Origin: Microbotryum silenes-acaulis
Taxonomy: Eukaryota; Basidiomycota; Microbotryomycetes; Microbotryales; Microbotryaceae
DNA: 64,000 nucleotides
Assembly: GCA_003665825.1 (NCBI GenBank)
Contig: QPFY01000004.1
Span: forward strand, 62,001-126,000
Direction: 5' to 3'
Shown here: in pieces, positions 36,607 through 47,493 of the stretch
Position numbering within the stretch: position 1 is the stretch's first letter
How the letters are laid out: each line of letters opens with the position of its first letter
The notes under the pieces: generated by a model
What the model was told of the DNA's origin: nothing
Database searches by the model: none
The model's input: only the letters and a program-made list of their open reading frames with translations
Program-made: the position numbers and the translations under genes

Positions 36607-38189
36607 TCACAACTTGTCTTTTGCGGCGGCCTCAAACACGTTGACGCTATTTGCACCGCCAGCTGCGTCGATCTCGCGATCAATCAGTTCAAAACTGTCG
36701 ATCGAGGATCCCGGGGCCGAGGGTACAGTGGCGGACACTGTAGGCGATTCAGACTTCTCCTCGTCGCTTGTCGGTGTTGAGAGTGTTCTCAAGATGAACT
36801 CCGCAATGTGCTTGAAGTACAAGGGTTGGATGCAGGTGTCGTCTGTATGCGACGAGGCAAGGATCAGCTCCGCCTCTCTCGGCTCCGCTACGGCAAAATC
36901 AACGACACTCACTGTGAGTGCCATGTTCAAAGTCTCTCCAGTGCTTGTTCTGACTCGAACAATGTACATATAGCTGAGTCATGTGGTGCTGGGGTACGAG
37001 CTCATCCTTATCACCGCTGAGGAACAGGACCGGGAAGTCGACGGGTAGTGTGTTGATGAGATCGATCGACGGCCAAATTTGATGCAAGAGGAAGAGGAAC
37101 GGTGCAAGTAAAGCTGTAGATGTAGCAAGCAGTTGAATACTGATCTCAGTATTTTTAAACTAGACTCAAAAATCAATCGCCACTCCAACTGCGACGGAGC
37201 ATACTCACGCATGACGGACGGCACGAGACGACGTAGGGAGGTAAAGGTGTTCTCGACGATCAATCCGCGCACGCGGGTTTTGTTTTGACTTGCAAGGAAT
37301 ATGGCCACCGCTCCCCCAATCGATTGGCCATACTGTTGATGTGTAAGAAAGCACACGGTTGCACTGCGTCAGCCGCACCCGGTCTTGAACTCAGCAAAGG
37401 AATATCTGCGGGAACTTGCCAAAAAAATGGGCGTCTTCTCAAGGCTCGGATGGGACAAAACATGATCGAGCGCGACTTGAGCGTCGATTTTGATCCCTTT
37501 CTCATCTGCTTCGCCCTCGGACAGCCCGTACCTGTAAGAAAGTCGACGCAAGTTCGTTTGTTTCAGGCAAGAGCAAAAATGCGAAGTATCAGCTGGGAGG
37601 CTGGGTTGCTGTTATCCGATCGGGCGTCCGAGTGGATATGAATGCACTGACCCCCGATAGCTCAGTGCGAGAACATTGCAGCGAAGTTTTTGGTAGAAGA
37701 CCTTGACCAGCGGTAATCGGTGACCCTAAAAGGAAGGCTTACGTCAGAAGTGCAGTGGTCTCCCGCGCATTCGCGGCGCGTAGCTGGCGCTAGCCTCACA
37801 ATGTTGCCAGCATTGGCATGAAGGAACAGGATCGTCGGCCGAGGTGCCTCTTCTTCTTGCTTGGCGTCGGGTCGCAACAGAAGATAGGCTCGGATCGTGA
37901 CCCCATCTGGAGTGTGCAAGGTCAGTTGCTCGTAGTCTGGCATGCCGAACTCGTCGGGTGTGGCCACATTCGTTCGCGAGCCTGAAACAGTCCGGGAACA
38001 GCATCAGCATTTCCACCTTAATCCGTCAAGTGGACGAAGGGCCAACTGACCAGCCGGCATGGATGCAACGTAGATGAGCTTGTTCTGATAGAGGTACAGC
38101 AGCGCACCAGCCCCGGAGAAGATGGCCAACCCGATGGCCGCGCCCGCCTTGAGCAGGGTGCTCAGGTCGGGGAGATACGCCTTGGGCAT
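36607..38189 (-). CDS. BEM46: BEM46-like alpha/beta hydrolase
   Basis: A membrane-anchored serine hydrolase of the ABHD13/Bem46 group; substrate not established. Exons 38189-38051, 37981-37800, 37725-37652, 37531-37420, 37332-37209, 37113-36913 and 36842-36607 give 355 codons. Residues about 12-32 form an N-terminal membrane anchor (LKAGAAIGLAIFSGAGALLY). The hydrolase fold shows PTILFLHANAGNIGHRLPLV, LSYRGYGLSEGEADEKG, and the nucleophile elbow GQSIGG with Ser. The acid is in FLSGDKDELVP and the His in FEHGTHNDT. The fourth intron (37419-37333) begins GCAAGT, a GC-AG intron; no GT donor keeps the frame. The C-terminal tail after about residue 300 is acidic and Ser-rich. Confidence 0.92.
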
Positions 38190-38319
38190 GATCAACCGCC
38201 ACAGTTGAAAGAGGGATCTTGTACGGATGTTATTGACGGACGAAGTGGTAGGCGCTCCGGTGCGCGATTGGTGGTCAGATGGAGGAGGATGAGGCACGGA
38301 AGTGGGGCCCGTGCGGGCT

Positions 38320-38445
38320 GGCACCAGCACCTCAGCGCCTCAGCCAGCCTCAGCCTGCCTCAGCTGCTCCCAGCAACTCCCAGCAGACGCAGCTCCTAGC
38401 AGACTCCAGCAGGCTCCAGCAGACTCCAGCCAGCTCCAGCCCGTT
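38320..38445 (+). repeat. CAGC-rich low-complexity tract upstream of the BEM46-like gene
   Basis: A stretch of imperfect units such as CTCAGC and AGCAGACTCC lies 130-260 bp upstream of the divergently read start at 38189. It is degenerate rather than a clean microsatellite. The rest of 38190-38800 shows nothing else. Confidence 0.6.
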
Positions 38446-38803
38446 CTTATTTCGGCACCATCATTGCTTCTTGGTATTCTGCATTCTTTAGTATTGATTG
38501 ACTAGGTTCATGATTTCATCCTCCAACTTACCAGATGGACGGTCATCGGACTTGGTCGGCTAAGTTTACGAGCGTTGGAGAAGGTTGTTGGTATTGACAT
38601 AGGAATGATATTCAGCTACGATCATAGTTTAATTTGAACATAGAAATTTATTGAACCTGATTTGTTATCAACGAACACGTAGAACGGGGTCAGGGAGGAA
38701 AAATTTGGAGAAATAGCAAGCAGTACCAGGAGCAGCCGACGAGCAACCAATTACTGTAAAGCATCAGCATTGGCTTGAAGTCGAACCGATCCAGTCACGT
38801 TTC

Positions 38804-40809
38804 TTATAGGAGAAGTGCAACGGCAGCGCCGATGATGCCCACGGCACCAGCAGCCTTGACTTGGTTGGCACCGGAAGCGGCCTTCGTAGTGGTGGCAGCC
38901 GCAGCGGTGGCCGAGCCGGTGCTCGAACCAGTGGCGGAGCCCATGGCGAAGGTGGCGGAGGCAGAGCCGTTGTTGGTCGAGTTGGCGGCAACGGGGTTGG
39001 AAACGGCGGCTTGAGCCGTGCAGTTCGAGTTGGGGTCAAGGGGGCACGTCGATTCGGTGCAGATCGATTGGAGCGTGCCGGCGAGAGCAGCCGAAACGTT
39101 CTGTGGGACGGGGGGCGAGCAGCGGTAATTGAACAGCGTGTTCAAGGCAGAGCCGGCGGCCTGGATATCGGCCTCAGCAACACCGAACGAGGCCGCGGCC
39201 AAGGCAACTTGGGTGATGAAGTAGTTCATTTCGCTGGAGTCGAGAGTCATGAACCTTAAAGCAGGAACCGGAGAGCGGTCAAGTCAGCGTCGGTTCCTCG
39301 CCGTGATCAAGGTCGGCGGTTTCTTTAGATACAAGACGTACTTGTGAACCTCGTACATCGACTTGTTTCCGGCGTACGGTTGGTAAGTGGAGCCGAGTTG
39401 CGTGCAGCCGAGGAGGACACCGAAGAACTCGTACAAGTGGTTGAGAAGTTTGCTGCGCATCGGAGAAGTGGGGTCTCAGCATTGGCGGCACCACGGACGG
39501 TTATCAGGAGAAAAGCTCACTATTGATTGGTCGAATTCGAGTTACTGTAGTGGGAGAAAAAAACGGCATACCGCATTAGCAGGTGCAGCAAGAAGCAGAA
39601 CAGAATACCCCGCAAGAGCTCGAACCGGTAAGCGCGTGGGCACAGGTGCCAAGCGGTGCTGAGCGGTTGTTCACGAGAACATTTCCGGAGGCCGCACTCA
39701 CGCGGCCGTGTTGTTCATTAGGGGAACAGCTCCTCCACCATCGAGGAAGTTGACGGAAACACCGGAGTTTCCGCCTCGATTGGTCGAGGCAAGAGCACCG
39801 GAGAAGTAGGGGACCTATCACGCAACAGTGGGGGCCAGTAAGCACCGCAGTCACGAGGAAACACGCCAGATACGGCACGGAGGAAGGCTCACAAGGTTGA
39901 CAGCGGTGCCATTGTAAGTACCGTTGGGGTTGAGGATACCGGGAACGGCGACGCCGACGTTGACTGCTCGCGAGGAGAAGAGGAAGAGAAATGGAGGAGA
40001 ACGGTGTCAGCGCGGCAGCGATGGAGTCCGGTCGGTGGACGTCGACAGTGAAAACCATGAAGAGTGGAGAAGAGGGGTGCACGCGGCGTGGAAAGCGAAA
40101 TTGAGGCTAAGCGGCCCGCGCGGTGGTGCGTGGGTCTAGACCAGGCGCTGAAAAATCGTGCACGCCCAGTGGGGCACAAGCGGGTGAGAGGGCACGAAAA
40201 ACTTACTCGACGAGTAGTTTCCGATAACGGCGGTGTTGACCAAGAGGGTCAAGAGCATCTACAAGTGGAAAGGTGCAGTATTTTGTTTGAACGCAGAGGG
40301 ATTTTAGTTGATTAGCAGCCGCTCGATCACGTGGCGACAGCGCTTGATTAAATCGGGACACGTTGTGTCACAATACGATGACTGAGATTGGTGGGCGCGG
40401 CTGGCGAGCAATCGAACTACGACAGCGCCGCCGTGCCCTCCCACACCATTGGCGCGCTTTCGCCTCGATCGGCGGGTGGTTGGCGCCCTAGTAAGGCCCG
40501 CGGCGTCCGATTCCCGAGTGCAACGCATGACTCAAACAAACACAAGAAGTGCAACTCACAAGCTGGTTAGCACCGGTGTTATTCTTCAATAAGGCGGTGG
40601 TGTAGTAGTCGCAGATGGACGTGTTGGTGGGACGCTGGGCGAATGAGCCGGCGGCCTGTACGTGGAAAATCGGACGATGATGACGACAAGGCAAAGCGGG
40701 GAATGGACGGGGTCAGTCGAATACGGGGACATCGTACCAGACCTGACAGTGACATGCAGCGATTTTCATAACTTACGAGGGCCAAGGTGACAAGGGACTT
40801 GAACAACAT
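38804..40809 (-). CDS. Predicted secreted GPI-anchored protein, eight exons
   Basis: Exons 40809-40777, 40655-40560, 40258-40207, 39963-39893, 39814-39702, 39544-39521, 39452-39342 and 39254-38804 give 316 codons. The N-terminus MLFKSLVTLALAAGSFAQ is a signal peptide. The mature part has several N-glycosylation sites (NTS, NNT, NGT, NST) and eight or so cysteines (SICDYYTTALL, LGCTQLG, YRCSPPVP, SICTESTCPL). Blocks such as YFSGALASTNRGGNSGVSVN and YEFFGVLLGCTQ look conserved. The C-terminus is a Ser/Thr/Ala-rich stalk followed by GANQVKAAGAVGIIGAAVAL, a GPI-attachment signal. I recall similar proteins in other basidiomycetes but cannot name a domain or function. One exon is only 24 nt; two introns are 301 and 243 nt. 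Confidence 0.8.
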
Positions 40810-41039
40810 TTTCGAATAGATCCAGTTCAAGTTGGGGTGGGGGGGAAAGAGGAAGAAGAACACTTTGCGGAAAGACCGGAGGGGTTCACGAGGGATGATC
40901 TGATGAATCTGGATGAATTGTGTTGGCTTTTATTGGCCGATTGGGGCGCTGTCGCCGGTCTGCAGACGGATCAAATTGCGGTCACCGTGATCGGGCTGCA
41001 CCAGACAGCGTGCATTGGGCACCGCTAGGGTGGACTTAG

Positions 41040-42279
41040 GGCTTCCGATCGCAATTTAAAGCTGTGAGGAGCAGGGGCTTTCCGATCAGCGATCCACGCG
41101 CGCACGGCCAGAGTTCCCAGCAGAAGCTCCAAGCCTGTGCGCCAACGCAAACGCTTGCACGCCCCCCATCGATGATGTCAAGCTTTGTTCAAGGCGCTCC
41201 CAAATTGACCAAGGGTCAAAGCCCAGTCGCACCAGCATGACACGCACGATCAGCACATCAACATATGCCGTGGTAGGTACTAGGTGGCGCCTAAGGTACC
41301 TTTGACCGACTTGTGAATGCTCGGTCGTGAACAGGTAGTTCGAGCCCCTAGGAGCTCGGACGGCTAAACTCGACCGGGCTCGAGTATCCGATGCTCATTT
41401 CGCAAGAGGGGCATCGTCCTGTTGCACCTTCGCTACCAAGGGTCTTGCCTACGGCCCAGAAGTTAAAAATATATGGGCTTGACATCAAGAGCGGCTCGAT
41501 AACCAGCAGCAGCGTCCGTCACGTTGTCAGCTCCAGCAAATAATGCCGCGGGATGGTTCGAGCTCTAGCTGTAGGCCTTAGCCCTCCGTCCGGACTCGGC
41601 ACTCCCAAAGTCGGCCGGCCGAGCCACGGAACCGGGCGTTGCGTGGTTCGACGCTCAACGGCCGATGGTCGGATTTGGACCAAATGTGAATCCGGCGCCC
41701 AGGGCTCAGTGGGCCAATCTGGATCGGGCCATTAGGCGCAACCATCGAACGATCTCACTCCCTTCCCACGGCGACCTCGCCCTCGCTTAAACACCCGTAA
41801 TTCCGTTCAAAGTTGATCGTTGATCTCTGAGACTAGCCTAGTTAATGGGGTCCAGCGCCCGATAAGGGTCGTCTCTTTTTGTAGACTAGCTGGAATTCAA
41901 ATCTACATCTACATAAAAGAATGCACGACTTAAATAAGGTTCTCAGCCGCGCGCGCGCGCGCCGATCTTTCCCCCCCCACGGTCCGGGAGGTGCGGGCGG
42001 AGCTCGCAACGACCTTCATTTACGCAGGGAGGTGGGCGCTCCGCGCCCCCCGAGCCCTAGTACTCATTATCAGGTCGTCGTCCGCGCTTCCTCCACATTG
42101 GCGATTTCGCATTTTCAGCGCAAGGCTTGCGGCACCGGCCGGCGTCCAGTAGTATTTGCATCACAGCATAGTCGCAATATTTTCTCCGGAATGAACCGCA
42201 ATTTAGAAGAAAACTTTGTGACCCCTTCCTACGTACCCGGGGTGAAACACGCGGAAATGCGAATCTGATCGATCGACGG
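41040..42279. other. Intergenic region, nothing recognised
   Basis: About 1.2 kb between the GPI-protein gene and LINE 2. No ORF with credible composition, tRNA or LTR was seen. A short alternating CG run lies at 41949-41963. The last 300 bp probably belong to the LINE 2 5' UTR. Confidence 0.5.
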
Positions 42280-42286
42280 CAGAAAA

Positions 42287-43797
42287 TTGCTTTCAGGATG
42301 CGTAATAGAAAATGGGCCAATGGATGCACGAGTAATGGCCGGCCACAGCCAGACAATGGACAACAACACCAATACCAACAACGCCAGCCCTGCTGGTATG
42401 TCACCTCCTCGCCCTGACCCCCCCGATCCTCCCGGCCGAGTCCCCGCTACCGCCACCAAATCCTACTCCGCCGCGGTCGGCGCCCGTATCCCCGCGAAGC
42501 CCGGCAACGCCACCACCACCACCTCGACCGCCGTAGGCTCCCACCCCTTGATGCACAACATCGAAAACTGTGTCATCATCAAAACCCCAACCTCAACCTC
42601 AATCGAGCAAGTCCTCCTCGCGCTCAACAAACACTACCCCGCCCTCGCCGGCGCAATGCCCTGCGTCATCAAGAGTCAGCGCGCCCTCCGCTTTCCCAAA
42701 GACGCCGACCTCGACACCCTGACTGCTAACGGTCTTACCGTTGGCAAGACTCTCTGCCAAGTTAAGAAGCTTTTTGCCTCTACTAAAGGGGGCGTAATCC
42801 AGTGCACCCTTACGGGCTTCTTCTCGGACACCGAGGGTCTCCGCCTCTTCAATGAGCAGATCGCCGCCTTTGGCACGGTCCTCCTTCGTCGCATCCAGTA
42901 CATTGGGAAGACGAAGCACGTCTCTGGGGTGTATGACTTTGTCCTCGCCCTTAAGGATGCAAACGCCTTGCCTCCCGCTTCTATTTCCATTGAACGCGAC
43001 GGAGTCACCGAGCGAATCCCTCTGAGGATCACCGGCCGCATGCGCCACTGCGTCTTCTGCCGCTCCACGGCTCATGTCCGTAAGGACTGCCCTGTCGCCC
43101 CTGCGTGCAAGACGTGCGCAAGCACCTCGCACCGTCGCACGCCACTCAGCATTGTGCGAGCCGTCACGCGTCGAGCCCCCAGGGTTCCTCCGCGTCACGT
43201 GCCCCGCAAGCCTCCGGCGTTACCACCGCCGCCTCCGCCGCCGGATCCAAGTTCGTTCCCGCGGTCTCGGCGCCGGACCGCACAACCAAAAAACGTCGCG
43301 TAGAACAGGATCTGGCTACCCAGCCTGAACTTTTGTCGAACAGCGCTCGTCCCCTGCCTGAATCTTTGTCGAACACTCGTCCTGAGTTCTCATTCAATTT
43401 TCCTCCCCATGCTGCCACCCAAGCTGCCCCCCAGCCCTCCTCCAACCAGGGAACTGCCTCTTCCCTCGTTGAAAAATCCTCCGAGTCCCCCAGCTCAGAG
43501 ACCATCTCTCCGTCCCCAAACCTTCCTCTGGCCACGCCAAAGACGATCATGACTCGATCCAAGTCGATTGCCGCCCCCACCACCCCAGCCGCCCCTCAAG
43601 CCCCTCCTGCTGCCCTCGAAGCCTCCGTGCCGACCCCCGAGCCCTCGTCGCCCACGCCGATGCCCTCAGCCGCGCCCAAAGCCCGACCCGATGACGCCGA
43701 TGCCAAAGACGATGCCAACGAAGAAGCCGAAGACCAAGAAGCACCTACCACTGAGGATGTAGAAGACACTATGGATCAAGATGATGAGCACAACTAA
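42287..43797 (+). pseudogene. LINE 2 ORF1 (one frameshift)
   Basis: The first part (to about 43130) encodes a domain with ENCVIIKTPTSTSIEQVLLA and ISIERDGVTERIPLRITGRM, then a zinc knuckle CVFCRSTAHVRKDC. A second knuckle starts CKTCASTSH but its last ligands are in another frame, after an 8-bp tandem duplication (CGCACCGT-like) near 43128-43140. The rest continues in the new frame as a Ser/Pro-rich tail ending in an acidic stretch and TAA at 43795-43797. A natural start is MDNNTNTNNASP at 42355. The ORF2 start codon overlaps the last 17 nt. Confidence 0.8.
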
Positions 43798-45572
43798 GAT
43801 CCCAAACGTGTCTTTTGTTGCTGCCAACGTGCAGTCCATCAATGAAGACCGTAAGCGTGCCTCTTTTGTCTCCAATCTCCGATCCCATAACGCCGATGTC
43901 TTTCTCCTGAGCGAAACTGGCCGACCTCCCCCTGATAGGGTTGGCCAGTGGACTCAGGAGTGCCGAGACTTGAAGCTCTCCGCTCTTTTCACTCCTTTCA
44001 ACAACACTGCCATACTTTGGAAGAGTGACTCGCCGGTCATTACTATTGATCCCCAGTCGCCCCCCAACTTTCTTCGTGCTTCGTGCTTCTTTCTCTTTCC
44101 CGGACCGAGTCTCCGACGCCACTTTTCGTGTGGGCGACTCAAAAGTCCGGGTTGTATCAATATACGCGCCCTCCTCCGACAAACCAGACAAAAAACGCTT
44201 CCTCTCACACCTCAGCAGCGCACTCCGACAAGTTGTGTGCGACGACCCCTCCCCGCCTGCGCTCCTTGTCGGGGGTGACTGGAATTGTGTTAGAGTCCCA
44301 ACTCCTCGATTCGGAGAACCACAATGGTACGAATTACGGGGGTCAGGAGATGCGCGACCTCGCCACGGCAAACAATCTCTTCGACGTCTATCGGCTCCAC
44401 CATTCCAAAGGACGAGACACGACGAATCGCTCAGCGCCCGGCACGTGCCGTCGCCTTGACCGCATCTATGTCTCGCCTGACTGGATCGACCTCTTCCATG
44501 ACCACAAATTCTGGGCCCCTGTCCTCAAATCGACGCATTCGATGGTGGTGGCACGGTTCCAAATTCCGGGCTTGATCTGCCTCGGCGCCTAGCGATCAAT
44601 CACGCCAAGTGGGTCTTCCAGCTCCGGGCCCCGGACGGCTGTTTCACCCGCCACCTCTTCGACATCCGCATTCGCCTCCAGGCGGCGAACCAGCGCACCC
44701 CCTTTACCTTGTCCAGGCCGGCCCCCAACCAGCATCGTCGCCCGTGGGTCTGGATCTGGTGGGCATACTTTTGCCACCCTCCCCCAAAGTGGGACCACGC
44801 GGTGAGGAAGACGAGGAAACTTCTCCCTCAACGTTGGGTCCGCTACTTCGAAGCCTGGGCGTCGGTGACAACGCTCAATCCTCCCGAACTTTCCAAGAGC
44901 CAGAATCTCGAGCGATGGGTGACACACGTTCTCTTCTTCCCGGCGGGCCACGGAATCCAACTCTCGGTGAACCCGACGCTCTTTCGAGGGCCCGATGGCG
45001 AGGTGATGACTCCGTCTTCGTTTGTGGACGCGTCCAAACGCCACCACGCTTTCCTCTACCCTCCTATCTTCTCTAAGGGACACCAGAAGGTTTTCTCTCT
45101 GCCCGAGCAACGTTGGAACGCATGGTGGAAGGCCTTGCGCAAGGTTCGCAGGGTTCACTCGGACACTGTGGATACCGCCCATCTCCTTTCCTTGGGATCC
45201 CTCCATCCAGGTAACCAAGTTGCATCTCCAATCAGCTCACACCCCAACAATCGATCTGCCTCCTGTGTGATGTGCCTCTCGGAAGCACCCGAGTCTCTGG
45301 CTCACCTTGCGGTCGGCTGCCCATTTGCCCTCCGTCTCTGGTCTGCTCTTTCTCCAGCCCCACACCCCGACTTCGTTGCATTCGTATGTCCGGTCGTCTC
45401 TCGCTCGGAACGCCAACTTGTCGAGCTACGTGTCCTCTTCTTCCACTCGATCTGGAAGCTCTCTCGCCGCCGCCGATTCTCGTCGGATCCTTTGGAACCG
45501 ATCACCGACTCGACACTCGAGGAGCTCCGGGCGTCTATCCAGGAGTCTAAGGGTCGCCTTGTGTCTCTGTAA
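43781..45572 (+). pseudogene. LINE 2 ORF2: endonuclease fused to C-terminal region, RT missing
   Basis: The endonuclease starts MMSTTKIPNVSFVAANVQSI and continues through VFLLSETGRPP. It changes frame near 44090 (VRVVSIYAPSSDKPDKKRFL, LLVGGDWNCV with the GDWN metal site) and again near 44280 (RRLDRIYVSPDWIDLFHDHK, ending THSMVVARFQ). A stop at about 44590 follows. The next segment (INHAKWVFQLRAPDG, about 44600) belongs to the region after the RT: FEAWASVTTLNPPELS, then the motif CVMCLSEAPESLAHLAVGC of the zf-RVT type and the end RASIQESKGRLVSL. No YxDD/FADD-type RT sequence is found anywhere between the two, so about 400-500 codons have been lost. Confidence 0.85.
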
Positions 45573-45740
45573 ATCACCCAAGGGGGTTTTAGTGGGTATG
45601 ATTGATTCTGATTCAGGGTTGATGAGTCCTACACTACTGGCCTAGCCAGTGTGCTTAACTGCATTCCCTCCGACTTTTCCAAAGGTTTCTAGGTATTAAT
45701 ATAATTATACTGCTATTGAAATCTATCAAATAAATAAAAA

Positions 45741-47493
45741 ACAATCGGGACGTCTCCCAGTCTCCCCGAATCCCCAAAGTCGTACCGCTGGTGGCTGGAC
45801 ATGGCGTGGTACTCGAATCGACCCAATGGATTATCGATCAAAGCGGTTTCTCGAGCTTCAACCTCTACCCCATCATATCTTTAATCCTCTTAACATTCGA
45901 CGGGGTACCCATCCTCCCGTGCCCGTCCCCTCCCGTCCCCACTCCCACTCGATGCGAATCCCGCGCAGATCGCGGATCGAGTCGCCGTCGCTGTCAGCCG
46001 TGCGACCTCTGTCGCCCTCATTCCAACCCCTCTGCATGACATTGCACGGCTATGCACCCTCGTGTACGCTCGGCTCGGATCGAATCGGCCTACCGCTACC
46101 TTCTACGTTGCGAACCCACCGCCGAGTGCAAGACCAACCGAGGTGGAGAGGGAGCAGGGCGAGAACCACAATACACGATAAGTGATCAGCAGGACAGTAT
46201 GCGCTATGAAAAGTCGGCTACAGAGTGGGGATATTCGTGGGAGACATGGCAGGAACTTGCAAGGGGGAAGTCAATTGATTGAAGGGCACGTGAGGTTCAG
46301 GCTCCCCGGGCGAGCAACACCCTTTGAGCAGGCTCAATTGAAGTCGGATCCAGTCCAGAGACTTAACCAACATTCGAATATACCGATGCCCGCGTGTGCA
46401 CAGAGATACACATAGATGCACCTGTATGCACCGGCATGCAGTCTCAGCGCCGTCGTATGCGAACCACTCGAAGCCGTGGATCGAGCGTGGGATGTTCGGG
46501 TCCGATTTGCAGCACATGCATGCCCGTACACATAGATTACTCTTCTTCATTTTTTCTCGCCTTGACTCGCCGCGTTGGAATTGGAGCTCTTGCGTGAAGC
46601 CGGCCCAGCGACCGAGCTCCGCGTCGGCATTCGCAGTAAATCGAGTCCATAGTTTTGTTGTAGACTTTTGACCGCCCCACCGGGTGTGCAAAGTTACCCC
46701 AGCCCCTTGCCTCAGGCACCGCCGAGCCTCGATGTAGGTCACAGACGACTCGCAGTCTCTCGTGTCGATTTCGGAATATACCGTCCGACACCCCTACCGA
46801 TTGGCAAGTGTAAAAAAGCTGCAAGCCATATAGACGCTACTTTCTGTTGAATTTCATTCTGTCACAAGCGTTCGAACACTTCAACCTTGGGCCGCCATTT
46901 GTCAAGCCCGCCCATTTCTCGCCTCGGCGCCTTCGCCTTCGCAGCCAAGCCGCCCCCTTGTCTCGCCTCGGCGCCTTTTGCCTTCGCAGCCAAGCCGCCC
47001 CCTGTTCGCCGCTTCCGCGCCAGCCTGCTCAACTAACGCTCGCGCGCCGCCGCCACCACGCTGGGACTTAGTCAATCTGCCACCTCCAGCCTTGCTTAGC
47101 CGCTGCCTCCGCCTAGCTACCGCCAGCTTGCCGCCACCGTCCTCATGTTCCATCGGCCATCCAGCGCATCGCCCATGCATGACGCCCGTCGTTCGCAACC
47201 TGGATCTTGTCGCTACGGACTGCCCCGCTTCCCAACGCTGGACCTTGTAGAGTAGTTTCCCACCGCGTCTGTCGTCCAACACGACACCTCTTAGAGCCTC
47301 GATGGCTCGCTTGGAGTTCGGTCTTGGAGCTTCGCATTGTGCCCGCCCAGTTTGCCTTAGATCCTCTGTGCGCCCCTTTGCTAGAACCTCACCCGACTCG
47401 CGCGCTCCCGCGCCCTTCTTCCTCTTCTCTACCGCTTCCCAACATTAGCCAGACTGCTAATCTTCGGTAGAGAACAGATCGTCCAGCCGCACC
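45741..47493. other. Intergenic region with a 43-bp tandem repeat
   Basis: About 1.75 kb without a gene I can support; short ORFs here lack codon structure or known motifs. A direct tandem repeat of about 43 bp, starting TCTCGCCTCGGCGCCTT, occupies 46917-47003. Nothing else was recognised. Confidence 0.5.
46917..47003 (+). repeat. Two tandem ~43-bp units
   Basis: The units start TCTCGCCTCGGCGCCTT at 46917 and 46961 and end AGCCAAGCCGCCCCCT, differing by one or two bases. GC-rich and non-coding. Confidence 0.85.

Larger units (their letters stand above)
42280..45740 (+). mobile_element. LINE 2: non-LTR retrotransposon with its RT domain deleted
   Basis: Plus-strand element with ORF1 (zinc-knuckle protein, 42287-43797), an ORF2 whose endonuclease is followed directly by the C-terminal cysteine-histidine region, and a 3' UTR ending near 45740 in an A-rich stretch (AATAAATAAAAAAC). 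The whole reverse transcriptase is missing. Several frameshifts occur in both ORFs. The 3' end is shared with the fragment at 24790-25125. The 5' boundary is not defined; no target duplication was found. Confidence 0.85.

Noticed and set aside
41949..41963. Alternating CG run as a possible Z-DNA or regulatory element
   Set aside because: Too short and isolated to support any function.
46380..46530. Region with repeated CACAGAGATACACATAGATG-like words as a CRISPR-like or satellite array
   Set aside because: The words are not periodic and the organism is a eukaryote; no array structure is present.
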